Assembly: GCF_008122205.1 (NCBI RefSeq)
Contig: NZ_PHNJ01000013.1
Location: 62,001 to 126,000 of the forward strand
Length of the DNA stretch: 64,000 nt
Source of the DNA: Natronococcus pandeyae
GTDB lineage: Archaea > Halobacteriota > Halobacteria > Halobacteriales > Natrialbaceae
Direction: 5' to 3'
Below are positions 1 to 9,117 of this stretch, in pieces. The position numbers were made by a program, and so were the translations under genes. Numbering within the stretch: the stretch's first letter is position 1; each line of letters starts with the position of its first letter. Under the pieces are notes generated by a model. That model was not told the DNA's origin. It made no database searches and saw only the letters and a program-made list of their open reading frames with translations.

Positions 1-95
1 GTATCCCTCCGCGATCCCTGCGTCGAGATTCGTCGTCGCGACACGACGTCCCCTCGAGACATGGCGCAGATCCAGCGAGCGCCCCGCTCGGGGCG

Positions 96-827
96 TTAGA
101 ACGTGTACGCCATCATCACCTCGTCGACGTACTCCCCGTCGATCGTATAATGATCCCTACGAATCGCCTCGGTATCCCAGCCGTGGACGGTGAGGAACTC
201 GAGCGCTCTCTCGTTGGTGACGGGAACGCTGTTGTAGACTTTCCGATAGCCGTTCGCTTCGGCCCACTCGATACCGCGCTGGAGGAGTTTGCCGCCGATC
301 CCCACGCCACGATAGTCGCGGTGCACGCCGACGGTTAGCTTCGCGACATCTTGGAGCCGGTCGACCTGGGGGAGTTCGAGATGGGTCCAGCCGACAACGT
401 CACCGTCGACCGTCGCGACGAAGAACACGCGCGATTCCACGGTGTTGTGCCTGGTCACGGCGTTCTCGTAGAGGAGCTGTTCGGCGATGGTCTCGGCGAC
501 GACGTAGGTCTCTTCTGCCGTGACATCCCGAATCGTCTCGATGAGCCCGTCAAAATCCGCCTGCTGTGCCGGTCGGATGGTGACGCTCAGGTCGCCGGTC
601 TCGTACTCGTCGACCGCGCCAAACTCGAGTGCGAGTTGCAGCGTTCCGTCGTCTTCCTTGAGATAGCCGTCGGATTTCAGCTGTTCGAGATTCGTTTGAA
701 ACTCGGCAGCCGAGAGGGGCACGATCTCCGACAGCATATGGCGTTTCACCGTCCCGTGGCGTTCCACGTACTCGTAGATGCGCCGGCTGGCTTCGGAGGG
801 AAATGTCGGTCGCTCGTTCGCTCCCAT
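96..827 (-). CDS. GNAT family N-acetyltransferase with N-terminal winged-helix-like region
   Basis: 243 aa. Residues about 5-60 look like a small winged helix (a helix-rich segment ending in LKSDGYLKEDDG). Residues about 80-243 are a GNAT fold: the acetyl-CoA pyrophosphate loop is visible as YRGVGIGGKL, preceded by the strand VAKLTVGVHRD and followed by the helix GIEWAEANGYRKV and the NERALEFLTVHGW segment typical of the family. It should transfer an acetyl group from acetyl-CoA to an unknown amine in the cytoplasm; the HTH part suggests DNA or protein binding. The gene stands alone, with no operon partner visible. The acceptor substrate cannot be read from the sequence. Confidence 0.85.
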   Translation of the reverse strand: MGANERPTFPSEASRRIYEYVERHGTVKRHMLSEIVPLSAAEFQTNLEQLKSDGYLKEDDGTLQLALEFGAVDEYETGDLSVTIRPAQQADFDGLIETIRDVTAEETYVVAETIAEQLLYENAVTRHNTVESRVFFVATVDGDVVGWTHLELPQVDRLQDVAKLTVGVHRDYRGVGIGGKLLQRGIEWAEANGYRKVYNSVPVTNERALEFLTVHGWDTEAIRRDHYTIDGEYVDEVMMAYTF

Positions 828-1091
828 ACACCCTGTACGAAGACGTTCTGCTTAGTATTTGTGTATTGTTATCATACACCATATTAAGTGGCTGCTGGGT
901 GGGTCCACTGATTAACAGGTCCCGATGGCGCTACCGAAGGGGCGTTCCAGCCGTATCGCCACCCGTCCCCGACTCGGCAGTCGACAGCGTGCAAATCGGC
1001 GTCAGCTGGGAGAGTTCGTGGGCAGCTCGATGCCGTAGCCGTCTCTCCCTCGGTAGCCGGGGACGCGTCTCGGCGGAGTATCGCACCGCCG

Positions 1092-1217
1092 TTACTCCAC
1101 ATACTCGAGTTCGATCCCCTCGTCGACGAGGACGTCCCACCAGTGCCACCACAGCAGCAGGTATACCATCGACGCGAGCGCTGCGACCGCCAGCATCGGC
1201 TCCACCGGCGGTGTCAC
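1092..1217 (-). CDS. small single-span membrane peptide (41 aa)
   Basis: A GTG-started frame just behind GGGAG encodes 41 residues: a short PPVEP head, a hydrophobic segment of about 17 residues (MLAVAALASMVYLLLWW), then an acidic tail ending VDEGIELEYVE. An internal ATG at 1196 could also be the start. Codons are G/C-ending and the tail has the acidic composition of haloarchaeal proteins, unlike the Arg/Ser-rich shadow frames around it. I do not recognise a family. One transmembrane helix with a short cytoplasmic or external acidic tail is the most that can be said. Confidence 0.5.
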   Translation of the reverse strand: MTPPVEPMLAVAALASMVYLLLWWHWWDVLVDEGIELEYVE

Positions 1218-1581
1218 CTCCCGATCACCCCCACTGGCTCGGCCGCCGCTGTCCCTCGGGCCAGCCAAACCGACGAACGAGCCTGGGCGTCTGGCATGGA
1301 TCGTCTAATGTGGCTGTCGCCACCGTCAGTGTGTCACTCCATGACAGAATTGCAAATAGCTTCGGACTGGCGTGCTCGTCCTGAACGAACGCCGATCACC
1401 GCTCGAGATCATCGCCTCGAATCTGTCTCGATGGAACGGGCGGGGGCAGTGAACAGCACCGTCACGACCCATCAGAAGCTGAACCACTGTACTGTTGAAT
1501 CCCATTCGACGCACACGCTTCGCGAGCGTGCGTCTACCGAGTCGCGTATTCAGGCACTTTCAAAATAGGTAACAGCTTCGC
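1218..1581. other. intergenic, no gene seen
   Basis: About 360 bases between the small membrane peptide and the nucleotidyltransferase. All frames give Arg/Ser/Pro-rich shadow translations without a recognisable motif. No repeat or RNA gene was seen. Confidence 0.5.
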
Positions 1582-2316
1582 TTAGTCAGCCGCTGCGAGG
1601 GATTCTGCCTCTTGCAGCCGTTCCTCGGCTTCGTCGCGATCTTCGGGATAGCCAACGTCGATCCGCCAGCCGTCCAGACCGATCGCGTCGATCGTTCGGC
1701 CGCTCTGGATCAGCAGGTCGATCGCCTCGCTGATCTCGTACTCGCCGCGGTCGGAGGGCTGGACGAGGTGACAGGCGTGGAAGATCGCCGGCGAAAAGGT
1801 GTAGAAGCCGGTCATCACGAGATTGGAGGGCGGATCGTCGGGCTTCTCGACGACATCCGTGATCTCACCGTAGAGGTTCGTATCGCAGACCCCGTACCGG
1901 GAGGCATCCTCCCACGGCACTTCCTCGACGAGGAAGGCGGCGTCCGCGCGGTCTTCTTGCTGGCGTCGAACGACGTCCTCGAGGTTGGCCTGAAAGACAT
2001 TGTCCCCGAGAATGAGCATGAAGTCGTCGTCGATGTGCTCCTCGACGGTCAGTAGCGCGTGGGCGAGCCCCTGCTGCTCGCGCTGGTGGGCGTACGTGAT
2101 CGGTACGCCGCGATACTCGTCGCCGTAGTGGTCGATGATCCGCTCCTTGAGGTAGCCGACGACCACGACGAACTCGTCCGCGCCGAGCTCGACCAGCTGA
2201 TCCAGACAGTGCGTGAGGATCGGTTCCTCGTCGACCTCGACCATGCCCTTCGGTTTGTCCTCTGTCAACGGGCGGAGGCGCGTGCCCTTTCCCGCTGCGA
2301 GTACGACTGCTTGCAT
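1582..2316 (-). CDS. sugar-phosphate nucleotidyltransferase (glucose-1-phosphate uridylyl/thymidylyltransferase-like)
   Basis: 244 aa from the ATG at 2316 (another ATG lies two codons upstream at 2322). The N-terminus MQAVVLAAGKGTRLRP with the following KPKGMV is the nucleotide-binding signature of the NTP_transferase family; LGDNVF is the metal-binding aspartate loop and VVEKPDDPPS the sugar-phosphate lysine region. Length matches short archaeal enzymes such as AglF, the UDP-glucose pyrophosphorylase of the Haloferax N-glycosylation pathway. It should make UDP- or dTDP-glucose for surface glycans. It is isolated here, so UTP versus dTTP use cannot be decided. An upstream in-frame extension to 2442 is rejected because it is Arg-rich and lacks haloarchaeal composition. 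Confidence 0.88.
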   Translation of the reverse strand: MQAVVLAAGKGTRLRPLTEDKPKGMVEVDEEPILTHCLDQLVELGADEFVVVVGYLKERIIDHYGDEYRGVPITYAHQREQQGLAHALLTVEEHIDDDFMLILGDNVFQANLEDVVRRQQEDRADAAFLVEEVPWEDASRYGVCDTNLYGEITDVVEKPDDPPSNLVMTGFYTFSPAIFHACHLVQPSDRGEYEISEAIDLLIQSGRTIDAIGLDGWRIDVGYPEDRDEAEERLQEAESLAAAD

Positions 2317-2809
2317 TGACATTGATTGATCACACTCTCCGATTACAATAACGTTCTGGTCTCTGGTAATCTCTCTTCGTGGTACCAGAACGCTGTCGTC
2401 AAGAGAACGACACAGGAGTCGAGGTCGACACGAACAACGCACCGACGAGATCGACGGCCGGCCGACTATTCACTGCGGGGAAATTTCGAAGTGTTTTCAT
2501 CCTCGAAAGCCGCTACAACACCTCCGCAGACTGCTCGAGTCGATCGACACTCGTTCCCCCGTCTCCTCGACGCCGTCGAGAACGACAGCCTCCCTTGAGC
2601 CCGAGATCGATCGGTTCCGCGAGCGCCCCGACTGGTACGACCTGGAGACCGAGTCCCCGGCCATCGAGACCGCCGCAAACCCGGACGGGTGCCGGTCTGA
2701 GCCGAAGATCCGAAGAACTCGAGGCGGTCCACGGTGTCGTCACAGGACACCAGCCGTTTCGGGGCGCGCTCCGCCGAGGAATTCTCTCAGTCGCTACGTT
2801 GCCACGAGT
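2317..2809. other. intergenic, possible decayed coding trace
   Basis: No intact gene. On the plus strand around 2597-2700 one frame reads acidic residues with haloarchaeal composition (EPEIDRFRERPDWYDLE) but has no start and runs quickly into Arg-rich nonsense. This may be a gene remnant. Nothing else was seen. Confidence 0.3.
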
Positions 2810-2995
2810 TCAGGTACGGACCGACGAAATCACGATGTACCCAACGTACAGGAAGAGAGCCAGCAGGGCGATCGACACCACCGTACTCACGACCCACGTC
2901 ACGATCCCGAAGAGGATCGCGACGAGTTCGAGGAGGATCACCAGTGCGACGAGGCCGACCACGCCGAGCCCGACGATTCGCAGTATACCTGTCAT
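2810..2995 (-). CDS. small two-span membrane protein
   Basis: 61 aa from the ATG at 2995 (MTGILRIVGLG); an upstream in-frame ATG at 3019 would add eight residues. Nearly the whole protein is hydrophobic: one helix at about residues 5-30 and a second at about 32-56, ending VISSVRT. Composition is typical of short haloarchaeal membrane proteins. I do not recognise the family, and the neighbours give no functional clue. Confidence 0.65.
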   Translation of the reverse strand: MTGILRIVGLGVVGLVALVILLELVAILFGIVTWVVSTVVSIALLALFLYVGYIVISSVRT

Positions 2996-3224
2996 ACGTA
3001 CAATGCTTGGGCGAACCATTATGAGTGTTTGTGCCCGTCGCTGTTGAACCCGGTATCCGTGCTGCAGTGTCCAGTCTCCGCTGCCGAACCGGTCTCAGTA
3101 TCGCGATCACCGGACCGGTCTCTGTATCAGGTTGTCGACTGGCGCTCTGTGGCGCTATCCATCTACCGACGTTGGGACGCGCGGTACCGACCGTGAGCTG
3201 TGAGCTTCCAGAATCCGCTCGCTA

Positions 3225-3491
3225 TCACTGGCGAGCAGCCGCCGTCTCGAGGGTGCCGACGCCGTTGGTGATGGTTGAATCGCCATGGCCGGAACACCTG
3301 ACTTCGAACGAGGGTGATTCGGCCGCCAGTCGGACGATACTCTCACGGAGCTGTGTGGTATCGTAACTGATCCCCAGCCGGATGCCTCGAGCGACCAGTT
3401 CGACGCTCGCACGAGAGAGCAGGAGGACGTACCCATCGTATCCGCTGTAATTCGAGGTCCAGAGGAGGACTGCGATCTCAGGAAAACGAAG
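3225..3491 (-). pseudogene. coding-like remnant without a start codon
   Basis: An 88-codon open frame with G/C-ending codons and a balanced protein-like sequence: hydrophobic strand IAVLLWTS, helix-like VLLLSRASVELVARGI, then DTTQLRESIVRLAAES. It begins directly after a TAG at 3492-3494 and contains no ATG, GTG or TTG in a useful place. The longer shadow frame on the same strand (3155-3517) is Ser/Arg-rich, but its first residues could be the shifted N-terminus. It is best read as a frameshifted or truncated gene. I do not recognise the family. Confidence 0.4.
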
Positions 3492-3551
3492 CTATCGAAC
3501 AGCAACAATGGCGACACAACGGACTCTGAAACGCCGCACTCCCGTCTCGCT

Positions 3552-3836
3552 TCAGGGCAGTCGGCTCACGCACTCCCGACAGTACGTATAAAAGGGGTCG
3601 TTTTCGGTATTACAAAAGCGACAGCAACCGGGTTCAGGGGATGGTTCGAGTTCCATCTCTCGTTCCATCGTCTCCATCTGTGCGGCCATTCCAGGCGTAA
3701 AGAGCGCCGGCGGTTCGCGGGCTTCGGACGAGTCGTCCGTCTCTCCCCCACCTTCCTCGTCCGCTTCTCGCCTGAGTGCAGTCACAACTACCAGGATGAT
3801 GGCGAGAACGAATCCCCACCAAAGCACCCCTTCCAT
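3552..3836 (-). CDS. membrane-anchored zinc-ribbon protein
   Basis: 94 aa. One N-terminal transmembrane helix (residues about 3-22), then an acidic linker rich in Glu and Asp with SSEAREPP, and a C-terminal zinc-ribbon: CRFC, eleven residues, CREC. The ribbon probably binds one zinc ion in the cytoplasm, as in rubredoxin-like ribbons fused to membrane anchors in haloarchaea. No partner gene is in operon distance, and the function is unknown. Confidence 0.75.
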   Translation of the reverse strand: MEGVLWWGFVLAIILVVVTALRREADEEGGGETDDSSEAREPPALFTPGMAAQMETMEREMELEPSPEPGCCRFCNTENDPFYTYCRECVSRLP

Positions 3837-3989
3837 GTTAGAATGTAGCTTTCCAGGCAGTAAAAGTATATATGTGGACAGAGTTTACTGACACTCCTCG
3901 AGTTATTTCGCAAGCGCTGATCCATCGGTGTTCGTCGATCAGAAACGCACGATAGGGTTTTGCGTGTGGTACGCATCAGAGCGGGCCGC

Positions 3990-4832
3990 ATGGTTCGGTG
4001 CACGATCGACGCGCTGTTGTTCGACCCGGCGACGAACGAAACGGTTCGAGCAGCCGTGCCAGCCCCACTTCTCCCGGGCGTCGAGTTCGCCACACATCTC
4101 GGGGATCCCGCCACCGTCCTCGCCGTCGCGACGGGCTATTTCTGGCTCAGTGCCCCCACCGACCGTGATCGGGGCGCACGCGTGCTTGCCGTCGCGCTCC
4201 TCGCGTTCGCCATCACGAACGGGCTGAAGGGGCTCGTGCTTTTCGAGCGGCCTGTCGAACAACTCGCGTTCGCTGCGGACGGCTACGGCGGATACAGCTT
4301 CCCGAGCGGCCATTCGCTCGGCGCCGCGGCGGTCTACGGCGCCATGGCAACCGCGTCCGACTGGGCGACGCCACGTCGCCGATACACCGTTGCCGGAGCC
4401 GGTATCGCGCTGGTCGCGCTGTCACGGCTGGTGCTCGGCGTCCACTATCTGGGCGACGTCGTCGGCGGCGCGTGTCTCGGGCTGGCGCTGGGTGTCGGAC
4501 TCCTCCGCGTGCCGAACGTCGATCCGGGGCGGCTGTTCGCGCTGGCAGGCGTGCTCGCGATCGCGTCCTACGGGCTGCCGGCACGCGCGTTTATGCCGGC
4601 CACCGTCGGCGCAGCACTCGGGGCTGCTGTGACCTGGCGTATGCTCGAGGATCGCCCGTTCGGGACCTGCAACGCGGTGCTGTCACTGGGAGTCGTGCTA
4701 CCAGTGCTGCTCGGCGTCCGGCTGCTGTCGAGGGGATGGGGACTGCACTGGAGCGTCGAACTCGGCAGCTACGCACTCGCGCTGAGTCTCGCACTGGCTG
4801 CATCGGTCAGATGGGAAACGCTGCTCCAATGA
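3990..4832 (+). CDS. PAP2-family membrane phosphatase
   Basis: 280 aa from the ATG at 3990; a TTG ten codons upstream (3960) is a weaker start. The three acid phosphatase motifs of the PAP2 superfamily are present in order: KGLVLFERP (KX6RP, residues about 76-84), PSGHS (about 105-109) and SRLVLGVHYLGD (SRXXXXXHXXXD). About seven hydrophobic helices follow the usual PAP2 plan. It should hydrolyse a lipid phosphate or prenyl diphosphate at the membrane; in archaea, dolichyl/undecaprenyl diphosphate recycling is a common role. It stands alone. Confidence 0.88.
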   Translation: MVRCTIDALLFDPATNETVRAAVPAPLLPGVEFATHLGDPATVLAVATGYFWLSAPTDRDRGARVLAVALLAFAITNGLKGLVLFERPVEQLAFAADGYGGYSFPSGHSLGAAAVYGAMATASDWATPRRRYTVAGAGIALVALSRLVLGVHYLGDVVGGACLGLALGVGLLRVPNVDPGRLFALAGVLAIASYGLPARAFMPATVGAALGAAVTWRMLEDRPFGTCNAVLSLGVVLPVLLGVRLLSRGWGLHWSVELGSYALALSLALAASVRWETLLQ

Positions 4833-5017
4833 GCGTCGATCGAACGCGGAAAGCGCCGGTGGCGTTACCGTCGATCGCGGCGCCCTCGCCCGGCATGGTC
4901 GTGCGTCTGCGGCCGGCGAGGGCGAGACGACAGCCACCGCTCGTCTCACGGTCGATAGGCGCCTCGAGAGCGACGGTCAGTCGATGCTACCTCCGGTCTT
5001 CGAGCCGTGAACAGGAC

Positions 5018-6190
5018 TCAGTAGCCGAGATCGAACAGCCTGTTCGTGACGAGTCCGAGGAACGGACACAGGAACAGTCCGGCGAGAACGACAAACGATG
5101 GCCCCCAGCCGAACAGATCGGCGAACAGACCGACCCCGACCGAGCCGGCGGAACCGACGACAGTGTAGACCGTCCGGACGAGCCCGAAGCCGGCCCCCTG
5201 TTCGGTGTCGCCGAACTGATCGAGAAAGCGCGGGTCGAGCGCCGCGAAGAAACTCGAGCCCACTCCGGCCAACACCACGGCGATGCCGATCGCCGCGAGA
5301 CCGGACCCGACGACGAGGCCGAAGAGTCCGATCGTCCCCGCGAGCATCGCCGTGCCGATCGCGAGGTCCCGGCCGTACCGATCCGAGAACTCGCCGAGGA
5401 GAAACTGGCCGACGGTGCGCACGACGAAAAACGCCGAAAAGGCTGCGCCGGCGAGCGGTGCCGAGTAGTGGTGGTAGTCGATCAGAAACGTCGGGAGAAA
5501 GGTAAGCAACCCCTGGACGATGAACGTTCCGAGGATGGCGATCGCGAGCGTAAAGGCGACCGCCGGCCGCGAGACGAGTTCGCGGAGCGTGGCGAGTTCG
5601 AACCGCTCGCGCATCGGCTGGTCGGGTCGTCGCGGTAGAGTCGAACGGACCAGCCAGGCGAACGCCGCGAAGACGGGGATTCCGACACCGAGGGTGAGCG
5701 CAATCGCTGGCCGCCAGCCGAACCGAACACCGACCCAGGCTGCTGCGACGGGCGCGACCAGTCCCGCGAGGGGGCCGCCGATCGAGTGGATACCCACTGC
5801 GCGGCCGAGTTCGTCGTACGTTCGCGACAGTAGCGTCGTTGCAACGGCGTAGTGGAGCCCTGCAACTAACCCGAGAAAGACGGCGAAGGCGACGAACACG
5901 GCGAACGTCGGTGCGAACGCGAGCAACAGGCTCGCGATCGTGGTCCCACCGACGGCGACGAGAATGACCGGCTTCTCCCCGTACCGGTCGCCGAGGACGC
6001 CGCTCGGGAACTGCGAGAGGCCGTACGCGAGCCACATCCCCGAGAGGGCGAACCCGATCTGCGTGTTCGAGACGTCGAAATCGTCGGCGATGAACGGAAT
6101 CACTGGGCTAATCGCCATCCGAGCGAAGTAGGTGACGAAGAAGGCGAGCAAACAGAGTCCGAGCACCGTCGTTCGGTACCGCCAGCGCAT
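5018..6190 (-). CDS. MFS transporter
   Basis: 390 aa with twelve predicted helices. The signature loop between helices 2 and 3 is GVLGDRYGEK, and a matching loop GEFSDRYGRD lies between helices 8 and 9. The start at 6190 (MRWRYRTTVLGLC) is chosen because the longer in-frame extension to 6916 overlaps the next gene in another frame and is Ser/Arg-rich. A TTATAT box lies on this strand at about 6223-6228, some 30 bases upstream, fitting a short-leader transcript. Substrate unknown; there is no enzyme neighbour to suggest one. Confidence 0.88.
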   Translation of the reverse strand: MRWRYRTTVLGLCLLAFFVTYFARMAISPVIPFIADDFDVSNTQIGFALSGMWLAYGLSQFPSGVLGDRYGEKPVILVAVGGTTIASLLLAFAPTFAVFVAFAVFLGLVAGLHYAVATTLLSRTYDELGRAVGIHSIGGPLAGLVAPVAAAWVGVRFGWRPAIALTLGVGIPVFAAFAWLVRSTLPRRPDQPMRERFELATLRELVSRPAVAFTLAIAILGTFIVQGLLTFLPTFLIDYHHYSAPLAGAAFSAFFVVRTVGQFLLGEFSDRYGRDLAIGTAMLAGTIGLFGLVVGSGLAAIGIAVVLAGVGSSFFAALDPRFLDQFGDTEQGAGFGLVRTVYTVVGSAGSVGVGLFADLFGWGPSFVVLAGLFLCPFLGLVTNRLFDLGY

Positions 6191-6515
6191 TGATGGGTCG
6201 TTCACCACGTTCGCGGAGGCAGATATAAGCGTAGTGATATCACCGGCGGAGTCGGGGCCCGACCGACTGCGTCCCATCCGAGACGACGGCAATTGCCCGA
6301 GACAGTCCGACTCGAGACGCCAGTCAACTCGATGGCTGTGCGGAAGACGACGTCTCGTGCATCTTCGATCGGACGGCCGCCTGATTCGCGTGGCTCGCTC
6401 GTAGAACGCTACGTCGATGGCAACGTGGTCAGAGGGAGTAGAGCTGTGTCGATTGACACGCACTCGACGAACCAGCAACCTCGAGTCCGCGCAGCGCACG
6501 AACGTCGAATCGACA
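6191..6515. other. intergenic, promoter region of the MFS gene
   Basis: Apart from the TATA-like element near 6223-6228 for the leftward MFS gene, I see no gene, repeat or RNA. Confidence 0.4.
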
Positions 6516-6965
6516 TCAGTACACCGGAACCACCGGGACGTCCCGTTCCCGCAACTGCTCGAGGAGGCTCGAAGAGCGTCTCCACCAGCCACCACCCCAG
6601 TGTCCTGCTCCGTCGAGGACGACGGTGTCCGCTCCGACCTGCTCGGCGTACTGGACGATCTCGTCGATCGGATTCCCGACGCGGCCCACCGCCTCGTACT
6701 CCTCGAGTGCGGGTGCGGCGAGTCGGTCCGCCTTTCGCTCGCATATCGACCGAATCGTCTCACTGCCGGTCGGGATCCCGAGGCGTTCAGCGAGGTGGAG
6801 TTCCAGGCGTGCGTACCACTCGAGGCCGACCACGTAGAGGACGTGGACGACTGTGTCGGACTCGTCTGCCCGACGCGCGGCTTCGACGAGCACGCTCTCG
6901 GCTCGAGTGGTTCCACTCACCACGGCGACGACGACCATATCGGTCATATCCAGACGAGCGATCAT
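6516..6965 (-). CDS. universal stress protein-like protein
   Basis: 149 aa (start at 6965; ATGs at 6947 and 6938 are equally plausible because the first beta strand MVVVAVVSG begins there). The alpha/beta UspA fold is recognisable: strand 1, helix SVLVEAARRADE, strand VVHVLYVVG, late helix VQYAEQVGADTVVLDGAG. The ATP-binding glycine motif G-x2-G-x9-G(S/T) is degenerate (GAGHWGGGWWRRSSS), so nucleotide binding is doubtful. Four further Usp genes lie in the window (26.4, 51.6 and 52.6 kb, the last two being double-domain). Confidence 0.7.
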   Translation of the reverse strand: MIARLDMTDMVVVAVVSGTTRAESVLVEAARRADESDTVVHVLYVVGLEWYARLELHLAERLGIPTGSETIRSICERKADRLAAPALEEYEAVGRVGNPIDEIVQYAEQVGADTVVLDGAGHWGGGWWRRSSSLLEQLRERDVPVVPVY

Positions 6966-7177
6966 AGGGATATCCCACCTGTTCGACGCAGCTGCAACGC
7001 AGATCGGACGTCCCGTCTGGGCGTTTTCCCGTCAATTCGTCGTCGGTGAACGGCGACAGTCGCCGTCCGTACCAGAATTCGTCTGAACGTCTTCCGATCA
7101 CCAGGCGTTGTGTTCGAAATCACGCGAGGGAGAACAACCCATCACTTACCTGCCTGGCGGCCTGCCGTTAGATCCGA

Positions 7178-7612
7178 ATGTCACCAGCAGCGTTCCAGCA
7201 GTCTCAGTCGGACGTCGCCGAGGGCCGGTCGACTATCCGCTGTGAGGAGTGTCAGTCCGCTTTCCGATCTGAGAGCCGGCAGGCTATTTCGTTTCTCCTA
7301 CTGGACCAACTCACGATTCCCGCGATCGGCTGTGACGACCATCTCGAGCAGTTCTCTTCGATCTGTAACTTGACCACCACGGAGACAGCTGATCTTCTGG
7401 ATCACCGCCCCGCAGGCGGAATCTGCTGTCCCGGCTGTCGTCTCGCGCCGAACAATTCACCCCACCCCATGATACCGATCCAGGACGGGGCAGTCGTCGC
7501 GCTAGCCTGTTCGGAGCACCAGTCAGAGATCGTTCAGCGGTTCCACGCGGGACTCCAGACGCGACGCTATCTGACAGCCAGTTCCAGTACTCTCACGGAC
7601 TCGTCACTGTGA
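7178..7612 (+). CDS. hypothetical protein with Cys clusters
   Basis: 144 aa. Two Cys pairs are visible: IRCEECQSAF near residue 22 and ICCPGCRLAP near residue 83, with additional Cys and His residues (ICNLTT, ACSEHQ), suggesting a metal-binding or zinc-ribbon-like fold. Composition is normal for a soluble haloarchaeal protein. I do not recognise the family. It is transcribed alone, convergent with the downstream GDPD gene. Confidence 0.6.
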   Translation: MSPAAFQQSQSDVAEGRSTIRCEECQSAFRSESRQAISFLLLDQLTIPAIGCDDHLEQFSSICNLTTTETADLLDHRPAGGICCPGCRLAPNNSPHPMIPIQDGAVVALACSEHQSEIVQRFHAGLQTRRYLTASSSTLTDSSL

Positions 7613-7761
7613 GCCCTGGCACGACCCCGGAAACGAGATCCCAGAACGGGGTTGAGACTCGCAGAGTCCGGTTGCCGTGTGGTGTCGGGCGGCTCTGCAG
7701 TCTCTGCCCTCCAGGTAACGGACGCTTCGAGCGATTCCGTTCGCTCTATTGGACGACTGTA

Positions 7762-8748
7762 TCAGCTGATCTCCGAACCGTCGGTACCGAACCCCTGCGC
7801 GCGGCCGAAGTCCCGCATCCGCGGGTAGTCAGAGATCACGTGATCGACGCCGATCCGCCGGAGCCGTTCGCTCTCGTGCCACTGCGTGACGGTGTAGACG
7901 TACACCTCGCGGCCGTCGCGGTGGGCGCGCTCGACGAGGTCACGATCGACCGACCCGACCGACGGTCCGACCGCCTCGGCGTCCAGTCGCCGTGCTGATT
8001 CGTATCCGCGTTCGTTGTCGTCGGCCCACAGGTACATGATCGGCTGGTCGGGATCGAACTCCTTGACCGCCGCCAGGGCGTCGTCCTCGAACGACGACCA
8101 GACGTAGTCGTGTTCGAACTCCTCGACGACGTCGAAGACATCGCTGATAAACTGTCGGTAGCGAGCGGTCTCGCTGGTTTCAGTTACCGTTCCGGAGTCC
8201 GTAACCGCCGTCGCCCCCGGCGACTTGATATCGAGTTGGACGGGCATCCACTCGGGGATGGTTTCGAGAGCCTCCCGTAGTGTCGGGATCGTCTCACCGC
8301 TTTTCAGTACTTCCGCGTTCAGGACCGTCTCGTCGTCCTCGAGCCAGACGACGCCGGACTCGTCGGTGAGGTCGTCGAGGCGCTGGTCGTGGAAGACGAC
8401 GACCGTCTCCTCGCGAGTCGGTAGCAGATCGATCTCTACGCGGTCGGGGAGCGTATAGGGCGACGCGCCGTCGCCGACGTGACAGGCTCCTTCCATCGCG
8501 GCCAGGGTGTTCTCCGGGAAGTAGCCCGCGAAACACCGGTGTGCAACGAGTGTCGGCTCCTCGCGGTCCGTCCCATCCGGGAACCGGCTCTCCGGGATCG
8601 TCGGTCGATCGTTCGGGTTACCGCTCTCGTGGCGAGCACTAACGCTACTGCCGAGCGCGGCAACTCCCAGTGAAGCTCCGGTCATCCTCGCGAATCGCCG
8701 TCGGTACATCTCGGCAACGTTCCGTGTCGGTCTTTTTCTATCTCCCAT
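7762..8748 (-). CDS. glycerophosphodiester phosphodiesterase, Tat-exported
   Basis: 328 aa from the ATG at 8748 (MGDRKRPTRN). A twin-arginine-like signal (YRRRFARMTGASLGVAALG) lies near residues 14-34. The GDPD TIM barrel begins with VAHRCFAGYFPENTLAA, matching the HRG-x-PENT-x-A consensus with a Cys for Gly, and continues with the metal ligands in VEIDLLPTRE and VFHDQRLDDLT. The C-terminal barrel strands end in VDHVISDYP, typical of the family. It should hydrolyse glycerophosphodiesters outside the cell, perhaps scavenging phosphate or glycerol from lipid debris. No Pho-type neighbour. Confidence 0.85.
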   Translation of the reverse strand: MGDRKRPTRNVAEMYRRRFARMTGASLGVAALGSSVSARHESGNPNDRPTIPESRFPDGTDREEPTLVAHRCFAGYFPENTLAAMEGACHVGDGASPYTLPDRVEIDLLPTREETVVVFHDQRLDDLTDESGVVWLEDDETVLNAEVLKSGETIPTLREALETIPEWMPVQLDIKSPGATAVTDSGTVTETSETARYRQFISDVFDVVEEFEHDYVWSSFEDDALAAVKEFDPDQPIMYLWADDNERGYESARRLDAEAVGPSVGSVDRDLVERAHRDGREVYVYTVTQWHESERLRRIGVDHVISDYPRMRDFGRAQGFGTDGSEIS

Positions 8749-8892
8749 GTGCGAGACTATACAGCCGTTGAAAAAGAGGCTCTGACAAACCCATCCAAAC
8801 ACCAATTCGGCCGTACGAAGTACGGAATCCGCGAACCAGCCGCTCGAATAACGGGTCGCTGACCACCCTGGTTCGGTGTCCCCGTCTCCCAG

Positions 8893-8988
8893 TCAGTCTC
8901 TGATATCGTTCAGTGAGAACAGCAGTACCGGTCCGACGAGGAGACCGAAACCGATCGTATCCCGATTCGCTCTCGAAGACGTGGACAA
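8893..8988 (-). CDS. possible 31-aa membrane peptide (TTG start)
   Basis: A TTG-started frame reads a polar head (STSSRANRD) and one hydrophobic helix (TIGFGLLVGPVLLFSL) before LNDIRD and stop. The stop codon immediately upstream fixes the frame. It fits a single-span microprotein but the weak start and short length leave it uncertain. The rest of 8749-9117 shows no gene. Confidence 0.25.
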   Translation of the reverse strand: MSTSSRANRDTIGFGLLVGPVLLFSLNDIRD

Positions 8989-9117
8989 CTGCTAATCGTA
9001 GCCTGGCGCCGCGCTCGAGCGTTCGACGTCGATACTTCAAGGGTGATGCTCTTCGAGAATCGTCGGGCCAATACCACCGATCGAAGCGAGTTCGGAAATG
9101 TTGCGAGTTCGGGTGCG

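Noticed and set aside
803-1384. 193-codon plus-strand frame
   Set aside because: Arg/Pro/Ser-rich shadow with no motif; the small minus-strand peptide at 1092-1217 has better composition.
2597-2700. Acidic plus-strand reading DRFRERPDWYDLE
   Set aside because: No start codon and no continuation; at best a remnant.
6191-6916. N-terminal extension of the MFS gene to 632 residues
   Set aside because: The added part is Ser/Arg-rich, covers the Usp gene in another frame and lies beyond a good TATA box; MRWRYRT at 6190 is a normal MFS start.
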